From JAYVSZ01 sp043774925 (GTDB taxonomy: Bacteria; Pseudomonadota; Gammaproteobacteria; Burkholderiales; Methylophilaceae), in NCBI GenBank assembly GCA_043774925.1, contig JAYVSZ010000031.1:1-64000 (forward strand): a DNA stretch of 64,000 bases, given 5' to 3'. Below are positions 37,015-46,174 of this stretch, in pieces. The translations under genes were made by a program, and so were the position numbers. The notes under the pieces were generated by a model. It searched no databases. It was not told the origin of the DNA and saw only the letters and a list, made by a program, of their open reading frames with translations. Every line of letters begins with the position of its first letter. The stretch's first letter is position 1.

Positions 37015-37908
37015 CTATAAATTTGCACAAGCGACAGCAAACGCATCGTGATAGGACAAATGCACAGGCGTTTCGCCTAACAATTGTTGCAACATGATTT
37101 GCTGCGTACTATATTTAAGCTGACCAATCGCCAACGCGCCAATGCCGACAATATTTGTTTCCGCAATTTTAACGCAATCACTCATCACGTCTAAACCAGC
37201 AACACCCAAAGGCGCAACTGCGTTTACATCCGCCATTATTTTTAAGCTTTTAGATTGCGCAAAATGCACCGCCTCCAACACGCTAACACCTGCCGCAGCC
37301 GCACAAATAGCCACTGTCACGTCATTTAGCACTTTTGTTTTTGCCGCATCACTGGCGCCGTCTACCACTTGTAACTGCACGCCATAACGCGCCTGTAAGT
37401 CATCGACATGCGCCTGCATGCTCGCAAGCGCTTTATGCGCAACCATTTGCACAGTCGCACCTTCCGCTGCTGCAATCAACGCAGCTGTTGTGCCCACTGT
37501 GCCACTTGCGCCAAAAATGGCAATCGTTTGATTATTAATAGAAAAATTCTTATTGATTTTCGCCAACATTGCCGCTGCGGTAGTAAATGCGCCTGAAGGA
37601 TCGGCAAAAGTAGAAAATTCAAACGGCGTAAACATGGCGTTTTTTGCGGTGCTTTGCATTTCCAATGCCACATGAATGTCGCGCCCGCCAAAAAACATCG
37701 CTTCGCGCTTTACGCCGCTAGAACCATTTTTACTTGAAGTGCTGCGGGAAAACATCGCATCTTGTGTGAGCGCAAGCACTTCATTTTGCAGCACATTCGT
37801 GTAAGGCACAATATGCGCAAAACCCGCATCAATCGCCATGTTCACGTCAAATGGACTGACGTTTTTGACGGCGGTAATGAGATGTAATATTGCTGCTTTT
37901 TCCATCAT
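37015..37908 (-). CDS. mtdB: NAD(P)-dependent methylene-H4MPT dehydrogenase
   Basis: 297 residues. N-terminal SPFDVNMAIDAGFAHIVPY, the catalytic region MFFGGRDIHVALEM, and a Rossmann motif AIFGASGTVGTTAALIAA (about 149-166). It oxidises methylene-H4MPT to methenyl-H4MPT, feeding Mch in the same operon. Two adjacent ATGs (37908, 37905) leave the start within one codon. Confidence 0.95.
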   Translation of the reverse strand: MMEKAAILHLITAVKNVSPFDVNMAIDAGFAHIVPYTNVLQNEVLALTQDAMFSRSTSSKNGSSGVKREAMFFGGRDIHVALEMQSTAKNAMFTPFEFSTFADPSGAFTTAAAMLAKINKNFSINNQTIAIFGASGTVGTTAALIAAAEGATVQMVAHKALASMQAHVDDLQARYGVQLQVVDGASDAAKTKVLNDVTVAICAAAAGVSVLEAVHFAQSKSLKIMADVNAVAPLGVAGLDVMSDCVKIAETNIVGIGALAIGQLKYSTQQIMLQQLLGETPVHLSYHDAFAVACANL

Positions 37909-37916
37909 TATTTCAC

Positions 37917-38912
37917 TTATGTTGAGTTGCTTGGTATTGATTTACATGGGATTGATTTGTTTAGTAAAGTTGCGCCTTGATTGTAACCTTGTGTCATCAC
38001 AAAACTTAAATTTTCGACGTATGCAAACTGCTTTTTGAGTTGTGCAAGGTGCAAATTCGCTTTTACTTCATTTTCCACAATCGCGAAACCAGTTGGCCCC
38101 CAAGAGCTTTGCCCAAGACAGACCGCGCCATTTTCTTGCAGAAAAGTGAGTGCACTTTCGACATTTTTACTGGCAAAATGTCCGCCTTGAATTGGCGAAA
38201 AATAAGTGCCATTGTACGCTTGCAAATCTGACATATAGGCACCAAATGCCAATAAATCCGCGCGTTGCAGCGCGGGCACCATCTGCGAAAAAACCATTTC
38301 TTTTAAGCTACTTTGCATTGGCTTTAAGGTTTGAAACGCTTGTAGCTCAGATTCGCCATGCACGCCCACGTGTACGTTATCGCTCACCAAAATAATGCGC
38401 CAATTTTGAGGGAAGTCGTACCGAATCGCAATTTCTGGCAAATCATTTAGATTTTTACCTGAATCTACCAAAAAACCGCCGCGCTCAAATGCACCCAAAC
38501 CTATGCCAGAGCGTGCGCCTCGGCCAGAAAGCTGTGCCATTTGCGTTTCGCTTATGTTTAAATCGTAAAGTTGGTTAAAAAGCGCAACCAAGCTCAGCGC
38601 CAGCTGCGTTCCAGAGCCCAAACCAGCGTGACAGGGAATGCGTTGCTTGATATTTAATGTTAACGATGCTGGCAAGTTAAGCGTTTTTTGTAGTAACTGA
38701 ACACTGTTAGTTATATTTTCACTACTTTTAGCATCAGTATTGCCGACGATAGAAAATGTATCTGCAATTGAAGCCTCAATCTCCGTCACTGGCTGCGCTA
38801 ACGCCAAACCTAGGCTGCCAAACTTGCGTCCCGGGCTGCCACACAAGTCAAAAAAGCCAAAATGCAACCTTGCATGCGCTTTTATACTCAATTTTTTTGA
38901 AATTGTTTGCAT
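37917..38912 (-). CDS. mptG: beta-ribofuranosylaminobenzene 5'-phosphate synthase
   Basis: 331 residues of GHMP-kinase fold: KAHARLHFGFFDLCG at the start, the glycine-rich IPCHAGLGSGTQLALSL (about 88-104), RSGIGLGAFERGGF. It joins p-aminobenzoate to phosphoribosyl pyrophosphate, the first committed step of the H4MPT side arm, using the PabB product. The ATG at 38912 follows an in-frame GTG. First gene of the six-gene operon, divergent from ppsA. Confidence 0.93.
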   Translation of the reverse strand: MQTISKKLSIKAHARLHFGFFDLCGSPGRKFGSLGLALAQPVTEIEASIADTFSIVGNTDAKSSENITNSVQLLQKTLNLPASLTLNIKQRIPCHAGLGSGTQLALSLVALFNQLYDLNISETQMAQLSGRGARSGIGLGAFERGGFLVDSGKNLNDLPEIAIRYDFPQNWRIILVSDNVHVGVHGESELQAFQTLKPMQSSLKEMVFSQMVPALQRADLLAFGAYMSDLQAYNGTYFSPIQGGHFASKNVESALTFLQENGAVCLGQSSWGPTGFAIVENEVKANLHLAQLKKQFAYVENLSFVMTQGYNQGATLLNKSIPCKSIPSNST

Positions 38913-38954
38913 CACGCGCTATTTTAACTCAGCTTAATCAATTCGTGCCGTTGC

Positions 38955-38983
38955 GTGACAGCGCATTGCTTATTTGGCATAAT
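38955..38983 (+). promoter_or_regulatory. sigma-70 type promoter of ppsA
   Basis: GTGACA (38955-38960), a 17-base spacer, CATAAT (38978-38983); each hexamer has five of six consensus bases. It ends 35 bases before the ppsA ATG, which has AGGAA as ribosome site. The promoter of the divergent H4MPT operon must lie in the same 106-base interval. Confidence 0.7.
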
Positions 38984-39018
38984 AGAACCTTAACTCAAAC
39001 TGCATATTTAGGAACAGC

Positions 39019-41391
39019 ATGACCAGTCTAGTCCTTCCATTTGAACAGCTCCGCAACACCGATGTCGGCTCAGTTGGCGGCAAAAATGCTTCGCTAGGCG
39101 AGATGATTTCGCAACTCTCTGCCAAAGGAGTCCGCGTGCCTACTGGCTTTGCGACCACTGCTGATGCATATCGCGAATTTTTAGCACAAAATGATTTAGA
39201 TAAAAAAATCAATGCTGAGCTTGATGCGTTGAACGCAGACGACACGCAAGCGCTGGCAAAATGCGGCGCAAAAATTCGTGCTTGGATTATGGAAGTTGAG
39301 TTTCCTGCCGCATTAAATGCTGCAATTGCGGATAGTTACACAAAATTAATTGAGCATTCTGCCGCTGGCACCACATTTGCCGTGCGTTCATCTGCCACTG
39401 CAGAAGACTTGCCCGATGCTTCGTTCGCTGGCCAGCAAGAATCGTTTTTAAATATTCACGGCTTGGATAATATCAATCACGCCATCAAAGAAGTATTTGC
39501 TTCACTCTACAACGACCGCGCGATTTCTTATCGTGTGCACAAAGGCTTTGTACATGCAGATGTGGCTTTGTCAGCGGGTATTCAACAAATGGTACGCTCG
39601 GATATTGGTTGCGCGGGCGTGATGTTTACCATTGATACTGAGTCTGGCTTTAAGGATGTGGTGTTTATTACATCAAGCTACGGCTTGGGCGAAACAGTGG
39701 TGCAAGGCGCGGTAAACCCCGATGAGTTTTATGTACACAAGCCAACATTAGCACTCGGCAAGCCTTCTATTGTGCGCCGCACCATGGGTTCAAAGCTCAT
39801 TAAAATGGTGTTTAGCGATGCCACGCAAGCGGGCAAAAGCACTAGCACTGTGGATGTTGATTCAGCGCAAGCCGATGTATATTCACTCTCTGATGCTGAT
39901 ATTTTAGAACTCGCTAGCTACGCGATGACCATTGAAACGCATTATGGCTGCCCAATGGACATTGAATGGGGTAAAAACGGTTTAGATAATAAACTTTATA
40001 TTTTGCAAGCGCGTCCAGAAACAGTGAAATCGCAAGAAGCCGCTAACAATATTACAGAAACTTATAAGCTCAATAAACACAGCGAAAAACCATTGGTACT
40101 TGGCCGTGCAGTAACACAGAAAGTGGGCGTTGGCCCTGTGCGTATTGTGCTAGATCCAGCGCAAATGCATGAAGTACAGCCCGGCGATGTGCTAGTTGCC
40201 GACATGACTGACCCGAACTGGGAGCCTGTGATGAAGCGCGCTTCTGCCTTGGTGACGAATCGCGGCGGACGGACCTGCCACGCAGCGATTATCGCCCGTG
40301 AATTAGGCATTCCCGCTATTGTGGGCTCCGTCAACGCAACCGACTTGCTGCGCGAAGGCGAAATCGTTACGGTTTCATGTGCTGAGGGCGAAACAGGTTT
40401 TGTATACCACGGCGCAATGGACTTTGAAGTGAGTACGCAAACAAACAGCGCACTGCCAAAACCTCCATGCAAAATTATGATGAACGTGGGCAATCCTGAC
40501 ATGGCGTTTAGCTTTGCGCAAATTCCGAATGACGGCGTTGGCTTAGCGCGTTTGGAGTTTGTGATTAACAACATGGTGGGCATTCACCCAAAAGCGATTT
40601 TAAACGTCGATGCGATGCCCGCGGCGATTAAAGAAACCATTAAAAACCGTGCGCGCGGTTATGCCTCACCAAGGCAGTTTTATATCGACAAAATTTCTGA
40701 AGGCGTTGCGACGATTGCCGCAGCATTTTACCCAAAACCAGTCATTGTGCGCACTTCCGATTTTAAATCAAATGAGTATAAAAAACTGGTCGGCGGCGAT
40801 ATTTACGAACCAGATGAAGAAAACCCAATGATTGGCTTCCGCGGCGCAGCGCGCTATATGGCAGATGATTTTAAAGAATGCTTTGAAATGGAATGCGAAG
40901 CAATGAGAAAAGTGCGCGACACGATGGGCTTAGTCAATGTCGAGCTGATGATTCCATTTGTGCGCACGCTAGACGAAGCGAAAACCGTGACGGAAATTAT
41001 GGCAGCGAACGGCCTAAAACGCGGTGAAAATGGCTTAAAAATCATCATGATGTGCGAAATTCCATCGAATGCATTATTGGCTGAGCAATTTTTAGCCTAT
41101 TTCGACGGCTTCTCCATCGGTTCTAACGATTTAACACAGCTCACGCTCGGCATGGACCGCGATTCTGGCATTTTGGCCGACGGTTTTGACGAGCGTAATC
41201 CTGCGGTAAAAGAGTTGCTCAAAATGGCGATAACGACTTGTAATCGCTTAGGAAAATACGTCGGTATTTGTGGTCAAGGCCCATCGGATCACGATGACTT
41301 TGCTGAATGGCTGGTGGCTGAAGGCATACAGTCTGTCTCGCTCAATCCCGATACCGTGGTTGCCACTTGGCAGCGTTTGACTAAGAAATAA
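39019..41391 (+). CDS. ppsA: phosphoenolpyruvate synthase
   Basis: 790 residues. N-terminal ATP-binding domain (GGKNASLGEM; AVRSSATAEDLPDASFAGQQ), the phosphohistidine domain with GGRTCHAAIIAREL (about 420), and the C-terminal PEP-binding barrel (FSIGSNDLTQLTLGMDRD; CGQGPSDHDDF). It makes PEP from pyruvate and ATP for gluconeogenesis. Followed after 9 bases by its regulatory protein. Confidence 0.97.
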   Translation: MTSLVLPFEQLRNTDVGSVGGKNASLGEMISQLSAKGVRVPTGFATTADAYREFLAQNDLDKKINAELDALNADDTQALAKCGAKIRAWIMEVEFPAALNAAIADSYTKLIEHSAAGTTFAVRSSATAEDLPDASFAGQQESFLNIHGLDNINHAIKEVFASLYNDRAISYRVHKGFVHADVALSAGIQQMVRSDIGCAGVMFTIDTESGFKDVVFITSSYGLGETVVQGAVNPDEFYVHKPTLALGKPSIVRRTMGSKLIKMVFSDATQAGKSTSTVDVDSAQADVYSLSDADILELASYAMTIETHYGCPMDIEWGKNGLDNKLYILQARPETVKSQEAANNITETYKLNKHSEKPLVLGRAVTQKVGVGPVRIVLDPAQMHEVQPGDVLVADMTDPNWEPVMKRASALVTNRGGRTCHAAIIARELGIPAIVGSVNATDLLREGEIVTVSCAEGETGFVYHGAMDFEVSTQTNSALPKPPCKIMMNVGNPDMAFSFAQIPNDGVGLARLEFVINNMVGIHPKAILNVDAMPAAIKETIKNRARGYASPRQFYIDKISEGVATIAAAFYPKPVIVRTSDFKSNEYKKLVGGDIYEPDEENPMIGFRGAARYMADDFKECFEMECEAMRKVRDTMGLVNVELMIPFVRTLDEAKTVTEIMAANGLKRGENGLKIIMMCEIPSNALLAEQFLAYFDGFSIGSNDLTQLTLGMDRDSGILADGFDERNPAVKELLKMAITTCNRLGKYVGICGQGPSDHDDFAEWLVAEGIQSVSLNPDTVVATWQRLTKK

Positions 41392-41400
41392 GCGTAAATA

Positions 41401-42222
41401 GTGGATCACCGTACGGTATTTATTATCTCGGATGGCACCGGCATTACTGCTGGTGCGCTGAGCAAGCTGCTTGAGCACTTTCCTGATACCCAATTTACGC
41501 AATCGCGCCTACCATTTGTGGATAGCTTAGAAAAAACAAACTCAGCAAAAGCCAGTATTCAAATGGCCTCCGCGAGCGATGGTGTGCGACCCGTGGTGAT
41601 TATGTCGATTGGCGACCTTACATTGCGCAATAAGCTCAAAGAAGCGGATGCTTTCTACATTGACCTATTTGACGCGTTTATTGAACCACTAGGCACCGAG
41701 CTTGAGCAAAAGCCGCTCACCGGCGCGGGCATTGCGCACAGCAGCATGGGCACTAGCTACCACGAACGGATGGAAGCGGTGAATTTTACGCTAGCGCACG
41801 ACGACGGCATCACCAACTCAGGGCTAGACGAAGCGCAAGTGATTTTAATCGGCGTCTCGCGCTGCGGCAAAACACCCACCAGCGTGTATTTGGCCATGCA
41901 GTTTGGTATTAAAGCCGCCAATTACCCACTAATTCCAGAAGATTTTGAACGTGGCAGTTTGCCAGAAGCGCTAAAAAAACATACCGCCAAAATATTTGGC
42001 TTATCTATTAAACCCGAACGTTTGCATAACGTGCGCAGCGAGCGCCGCCCAGATAGCTTTTATGCGTCTTTAGAAAACTGTAAAAAAGAAATCGCCACTG
42101 CCGAAGAAATGATGCGCAAGCACAATATCACTTGGGCAGATTCTACGAGCCGTTCTGTGGAAGAGCTTTCAGCCATTATTTTGCAAAAAATGAAGCAATT
42201 GCCGACCAAACAAATCGCTTAA
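41401..42222 (+). CDS. ppsR: PEP synthase regulatory protein (bifunctional kinase/pyrophosphorylase)
   Basis: 273 residues from GTG 41401. The nucleotide-binding loop GVSRCGKTPTS (about 150-160) and the start RTVFIISDGTGITAGALS fit the DUF299 family. It phosphorylates and dephosphorylates PpsA on a threonine next to the catalytic histidine, depending on ADP and phosphate. Operon with ppsA. Confidence 0.95.
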   Translation: MDHRTVFIISDGTGITAGALSKLLEHFPDTQFTQSRLPFVDSLEKTNSAKASIQMASASDGVRPVVIMSIGDLTLRNKLKEADAFYIDLFDAFIEPLGTELEQKPLTGAGIAHSSMGTSYHERMEAVNFTLAHDDGITNSGLDEAQVILIGVSRCGKTPTSVYLAMQFGIKAANYPLIPEDFERGSLPEALKKHTAKIFGLSIKPERLHNVRSERRPDSFYASLENCKKEIATAEEMMRKHNITWADSTSRSVEELSAIILQKMKQLPTKQIA

Positions 42223-42226
42223 CCAT

Positions 42227-42254
42227 CGGCCTGCGAGCCAATATCCATGCGGCT
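42227..42254. repeat. left copy of a 28-bp direct repeat flanking the tfoX-like gene
   Basis: The core CTGCGAGCCAATATCC and the following bases recur at 42687-42714. 26 of 28 bases are identical between copies, and similarity ends sharply at 42254/42714. Confidence 0.8.
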
Positions 42255-42280
42255 ATAGGCGGATAAAGTAAACTCATCCA

Positions 42281-42652
42281 CTATGCACTATTTCTTGCGA
42301 GTGGTTTTTTCTTCGCACCTTGTTTTGCAGCGAGTATAGCCTTATGCGCCCAATACTCCATTATTTCACGACTGCGGAATACATCTGGTGGCGCTTGATA
42401 ATATTGAAGTGTCGCAATGCCGCCTTGCTTGGGGTAGCTAAATATTGGCAGTTTTAGGGCGATAAAGTCTGATGCCGTAGATGCGTTCGCTTTAAAATAT
42501 AAAATATCGTCATGGATCGTGGCGATAAACAAATCATCACAATAGATGTAGGTGCCGCCAAACATCTTCCGATGACGCAACTTCCCCAGCCCTGCGAGCC
42601 GTTCAAGAACACGACTCAGAAGGTCGTGAGAATTATCGCCTGTTTTTGCCAT
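42281..42652 (-). CDS. TfoX N-terminal domain protein
   Basis: 123 residues from ATG 42652, chosen because AGAAAGG lies 6 bases upstream. The single TfoX N-terminal domain shows RHRKMFGGTYIYCDDLFIATI and DILYFKAN. There is no C-terminal TfoX domain. TfoX/Sxy proteins activate competence genes, but stand-alone N-terminal-domain proteins are of unclear role. The basic tail (AKQGAKKKPLARN) is notable. It is enclosed by 28-bp direct repeats. Confidence 0.85.
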   Translation of the reverse strand: MAKTGDNSHDLLSRVLERLAGLGKLRHRKMFGGTYIYCDDLFIATIHDDILYFKANASTASDFIALKLPIFSYPKQGGIATLQYYQAPPDVFRSREIMEYWAHKAILAAKQGAKKKPLARNSA

Positions 42653-42686
42653 ACATAACCTTTCTAATTTCACAGAAAAACAAGGC

Positions 42687-42714
42687 CGACCTGCAAGCCA
42701 ATATCCATGCGGCT
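42687..42714. repeat. right copy of the direct repeat flanking the tfoX-like gene
   Basis: Second copy, 460 bases from the first, same orientation. It lies between the tfoX-like start and the chrA stop. The two differ at two positions. Confidence 0.8.
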
Positions 42715-42729
42715 TCCAAGGCAGTCTAT

Positions 42730-44058
42730 CTAGCTAAAAAATAGCTGCCGTAACAAACCTAGCGTCGCAAATACACCAATTAATTTAATCACGTTCACAT
42801 TCCATTTCACCAGCGCAAGCAAGCCCAGTGCGGCTGCCAGCATGGCAAGCCAATCCAAACCTGTGTCGTGCCAAAACACGTGTTGCGCGAAAAACAGCGC
42901 CAAGCTCGCAATGACGCCAACGACAGCCGCAGTAATCGCAGTGAGGGGCGCGTTCAGTTTGAGATTATTTTTGGTCGACTCAATCAATGGCGCACCCATA
43001 AAAATAAAAATAAATGAAGGTAAAAAGGTAAAAAAAGTGACGACGCATGCCGCTAAGATGCCCGCCAATAGAGGCTCTGCAAGCACCTGTTGCGACCAGC
43101 CAGCAACAAATCCGACGAACGTGACGACCATAATCAACGGGCCTGGCGTGGTTTCGCCGAGCGCCAAGCCATCCATCATTTGTGCAGGTGTGAGCCATGC
43201 GTAATGCGTAACTACGCCTTGATACACATACGGTAACACCGCATACGCGCCGCCAAACGTGAGTAGCGCGGCCTTGGTGAAAAACCAGCCCATCCGCGTC
43301 AATGCTGCATTCCAGCCGTATAAGGCATACAGTATCAGCATCGCCGATAGCCAAATTGCAAAGCCAAAGACTGCAACTTTAATCATGCGCTGCCAAGCAA
43401 AAACGGCGTGTGCAGGTGTCGGCGTTTCGTCATCTATTACGGCTTTTCCATAATGTTGTTCGGCAGATTTATGCCCCGCCCCGCTTTTGAACCAATTTGG
43501 CACATAGTGATTGCCAAAAAAACCTAGCAAAGCCGCGCCTAAAATGATGAGAGGAAACGGCAAACCAAGCAATACGATAGACAAAAATGCTGCAATGGCG
43601 ATTAGCCACAGCGCCTGATTTTTAAGGGTTCTAGCGCCAATTCGATAGGCGGCGAACAACACAATAGCCACCACCGCAGGTTTAATACCCGCTAGCATGC
43701 CCGCCACCGCAGGCAAGTGACCAAAAGCCATGTAAATGGCGCTAAGCGCGATTAAAATAAGTAGCGAAGGTAGCACAAACAAGCCGCCCGCCATCAAGCC
43801 GCCGCGCGTTTTGTGCATAAGCCAGCCGATGTAAATGGCGAGCTGTTGCGCCTCTGGCCCAGGCAGTAGCATGCAATAATTAAGCGCGTGCAAAAATCGC
43901 TTTTCAGAAATCCAGCGTTTTTCTTCCACCAAATCGTGATGCATGGTGGCTATTTGCCCAGCAGGCCCGCCAAAGCTGATAAAACCGAGTTTTAGCCAAT
44001 ACCAAAACGCCTCTTTTAACGTGGGTATGGCAGGGGTTTCTGATGTTTTCGCGTCCAT
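42730..44058 (-). CDS. chrA: chromate transporter ChrA (two-domain)
   Basis: 442 residues, about 11-12 membrane segments, two homologous CHR halves: FISFGGPAGQIATMHHDLVEEKRWI in the first, ALLTFGGAYAVLPYVYQGVV in the second, each with the conserved FGG. ChrA family proteins export chromate with proton movement. It lies between the repeat and a short gene, with no partner regulator visible. Confidence 0.92.
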   Translation of the reverse strand: MDAKTSETPAIPTLKEAFWYWLKLGFISFGGPAGQIATMHHDLVEEKRWISEKRFLHALNYCMLLPGPEAQQLAIYIGWLMHKTRGGLMAGGLFVLPSLLILIALSAIYMAFGHLPAVAGMLAGIKPAVVAIVLFAAYRIGARTLKNQALWLIAIAAFLSIVLLGLPFPLIILGAALLGFFGNHYVPNWFKSGAGHKSAEQHYGKAVIDDETPTPAHAVFAWQRMIKVAVFGFAIWLSAMLILYALYGWNAALTRMGWFFTKAALLTFGGAYAVLPYVYQGVVTHYAWLTPAQMMDGLALGETTPGPLIMVVTFVGFVAGWSQQVLAEPLLAGILAACVVTFFTFLPSFIFIFMGAPLIESTKNNLKLNAPLTAITAAVVGVIASLALFFAQHVFWHDTGLDWLAMLAAALGLLALVKWNVNVIKLIGVFATLGLLRQLFFS

Positions 44059-44198
44059 TAAAATCTCTTATTTTGCCATGCCTAAATCATACCGCTATCT
44101 CACCTAAATACGTATAAAAATATTGGCACAAAAAATGCTTTTATCATATTACTAGCGATGTGCTAGATTTTTAGAAATAATGAAAGGTAAGGTTTAAT

Positions 44199-44381
44199 AT
44201 GATGAACACAACAATAACAAGTCTAGATAAAATTAAACGATTAGATCAAATGTTGGAAGATTTGGCTGGCGATGAGTTCGATGAGTTAGATGATTTCAAC
44301 GCTGTTGGAAGTAATATCGAAACTGATTTAAAACGCTATGCGGCTAATGTACAACTAAGCAACATTGATAACATTCACTAA
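44199..44381 (+). CDS. small acidic protein of unknown function
   Basis: 60 residues, ATG 44199 preceded by AAGGTAAGG. Acidic and helical (LDQMLEDLAGDEFDELDDF); no known domain, no signal peptide. The good ribosome site supports a real gene. Confidence 0.5.
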   Translation: MMNTTITSLDKIKRLDQMLEDLAGDEFDELDDFNAVGSNIETDLKRYAANVQLSNIDNIH

Positions 44382-44384
44382 ATG

Positions 44385-44404
44385 TTAGCGGCTTGTGCTG
44401 CTAA
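44385..44404. terminator. weak hairpin between the small gene and the transglycosylase gene
   Basis: TTAGCGGC, loop TTGT, GCTGCTAA: an 8-bp stem with one G-T pair, no clear T run. It lies between two converging genes and may serve as terminator. Confidence 0.3.
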
Positions 44405-44430
44405 ATAATTGTGGCGATTGCAAACGCCTG

Positions 44431-45066
44431 CTAATCATAGCGTTTGTAGAGGTTAATTACTTTGCTGACGTAGGCGGTAGTTTCGCGAAATGGCGGCACT
44501 TTTCTACCGTGCCGAATCACTGCATTCTCTCCCGCGTTGTAAGCCGCGACGGTGAGCTCTAGGTCATTATCAAAGAGCGTGAGTAAGTACGCTAAATAGC
44601 GCGCACCGCCTTGAATATTTTGTTTCGGATCGAACACATTAGCAACCCCATATTGACGCGCTGTTTTAGGCATTAACTGCATGAGACCACCTGCACCTTT
44701 TGGCGAGACCGCACGTGGGTTGTAGTTCGACTCTGCGGTAATCACCGCATGCAAAAGTCTGCCTTCCACTCCGCTCGATTCTGCCGCATTTTTAACTGTC
44801 TCGTTATATGGCGCATTGGCTTGCGTGATTCTGGCTGAATTGCCGCCTGAAGTGCTGCGCGCTGTAGCTGCCAATGCTGAAGGTGTGACAGGCTCTGGCG
44901 GGCTAACGGCAAGCAGCGCATACTGTTCATCTGCAGCGGGGTTATCTGTGAGATAAATCGCGCCACTGTCGTCCGCATAGCCAAAAACATCTGCCATGGC
45001 TTGCATGGGGTAAGCCCACGCAAAAATGAGCGTTAAAACGAGCGTGTTTCTTACAAAAATAGTCAT
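44431..45066 (-). CDS. lytic transglycosylase with N-terminal DUF4124 domain
   Basis: 211 residues from ATG 45066. Signal peptide (about 1-24, YPMQAMA), a DUF4124-type stretch (FGYADDSGAIYLTDNP), then an SLT domain (about 95-205) with catalytic glutamate in HAVITAESNYNPRAVSPKGAGGLMQLMP and the AYNAGENAV motif. It cleaves peptidoglycan, which would help a secretion apparatus cross the wall. It is the last gene of the long minus-strand block and lies after gspG. Confidence 0.92.
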   Translation of the reverse strand: MTIFVRNTLVLTLIFAWAYPMQAMADVFGYADDSGAIYLTDNPAADEQYALLAVSPPEPVTPSALAATARSTSGGNSARITQANAPYNETVKNAAESSGVEGRLLHAVITAESNYNPRAVSPKGAGGLMQLMPKTARQYGVANVFDPKQNIQGGARYLAYLLTLFDNDLELTVAAYNAGENAVIRHGRKVPPFRETTAYVSKVINLYKRYD

Positions 45067-45173
45067 CCTGTATTGAATCACAAGTTCAATCCCACTCACA
45101 ATACACAATTACCCTACTTAACGTGGCAAGTGGGCTAACCCATTTGAACTTACAAATAAATCAATGGCTTGTC

Positions 45174-45584
45174 TTAGTTATTGCTAATGTCTTCATCCTC
45201 ACCAGTGCCGCCTGGTTTGCCATCTTTGCCGTAGGAAATTAAATCGTAATCGCCGCGCTCGCCAGGGATTCTGTAAACATAAGCCTGACCCCACGGATCA
45301 ATTGGCACCGCGCTTTTATCTAGGTAAGGGCCTTTCCATTTGGTTTCATTGGCTGGCGCGGTCTGCAAAGCTTGCAACCCAACATCTTGCGCAGGGTAAT
45401 GCCCTGTATCTAAACGATAAATATCCAGCGCCTTGCCCAAGCCAGCAATTTGCTGTTTTGCCGCTTTTACTTCCGATTTACCAAGTTGTGCAAAATAACG
45501 TGGTCCAACATAGCCCACCAGCAGGCCGATAATAACCATAACAACCAGCAACTCTAGCAAGGTAAAACCTGTTTGACGCCGCAT
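45174..45584 (-). CDS. gspG: type II secretion major pseudopilin GspG
   Basis: 136 residues from ATG 45584, with AGGGG 8 bases upstream. Prepilin leader MRRQTG followed by FTLLELLVVMVIIGLLVGYVGPRYF with Glu5 present, then the GspG-type C-terminal calcium loop with acidic residues (ISYGKDGKPGGTGEDEDI). It builds the pseudopilus that pushes substrates through the secretin. It sits 12 kb away from the other secretion genes, with the oxidase genes between. Confidence 0.92.
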   Translation of the reverse strand: MRRQTGFTLLELLVVMVIIGLLVGYVGPRYFAQLGKSEVKAAKQQIAGLGKALDIYRLDTGHYPAQDVGLQALQTAPANETKWKGPYLDKSAVPIDPWGQAYVYRIPGERGDYDLISYGKDGKPGGTGEDEDISNN

Positions 45585-45616
45585 TTCCAATCCCCTAAAC
45601 CGTTTAAATTGTTGCT

Positions 45617-46144
45617 TTATACCACTGCGCCATACACTGCTGGCAAAAATCTATCGCACGAGGCCCTTATGCGCTCCGCCATCATTTGTAAAATAATCAG
45701 TAAGAACTTATTACCTAAACGCGGCGAGTATACCAAAATCTCATTCATGGAGGCGCGCGTGAGCACCGCAAAGGTCGTTGGCATGGTTGTGACGCAACTG
45801 GCAAACCTCTGATGCCCATCCACCAATGACATTTCACCGAGCACTGAGCCAACGCCAATTTCGGCAATATTATGCTGACCCAAACCTTCGATATTCTTTT
45901 GCACAAAAGACGCACCACTCAAAATCAACAATAAAAAATCGCCGCTATCGCCCTCGGTAAGCAAAGTGTAATCTTTAGGCGCGGCATAACATGTCATGTA
46001 ATGTGCAAGTGCGCGAATCTCTTCTTCGCTAAAGTCGTCAAACAGCGCGATATGCCCAATCACCTCCGCTACATTTTCAATGTATCGGTCAGCGCTTCCC
46101 AGTGACTCAATATCAGCAAATATTTTTTTTGATGTCGGCGACAT
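45617..46144 (-). CDS. cyclic-nucleotide-binding domain protein without DNA-binding domain
   Basis: 175 residues. A Crp-type beta-roll (about 35-145) with LTEGDSGDFLLLILSG and GSVLGEMSLVDGHQRFASCVT. The cyclic-nucleotide phosphate loop (GEMSLVDG..R) is recognisable. No helix-turn-helix follows; the C-terminus is one helical stretch. It is probably a ligand-responsive adaptor. It lies between the SCO and GspG genes. Confidence 0.85.
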   Translation of the reverse strand: MSPTSKKIFADIESLGSADRYIENVAEVIGHIALFDDFSEEEIRALAHYMTCYAAPKDYTLLTEGDSGDFLLLILSGASFVQKNIEGLGQHNIAEIGVGSVLGEMSLVDGHQRFASCVTTMPTTFAVLTRASMNEILVYSPRLGNKFLLIILQMMAERIRASCDRFLPAVYGAVV

Positions 46145-46174
46145 AGTTAGCTTTATACCCTAGACTAAATTTCT

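Noticed and set aside
42281..42652. Full competence regulator TfoX/Sxy
   Set aside because: Only the N-terminal domain is present. A competence role cannot be claimed from this.
45617..46144. Crp/Fnr-family transcription factor
   Set aside because: The protein ends without a helix-turn-helix domain, so it cannot be a classic regulator.
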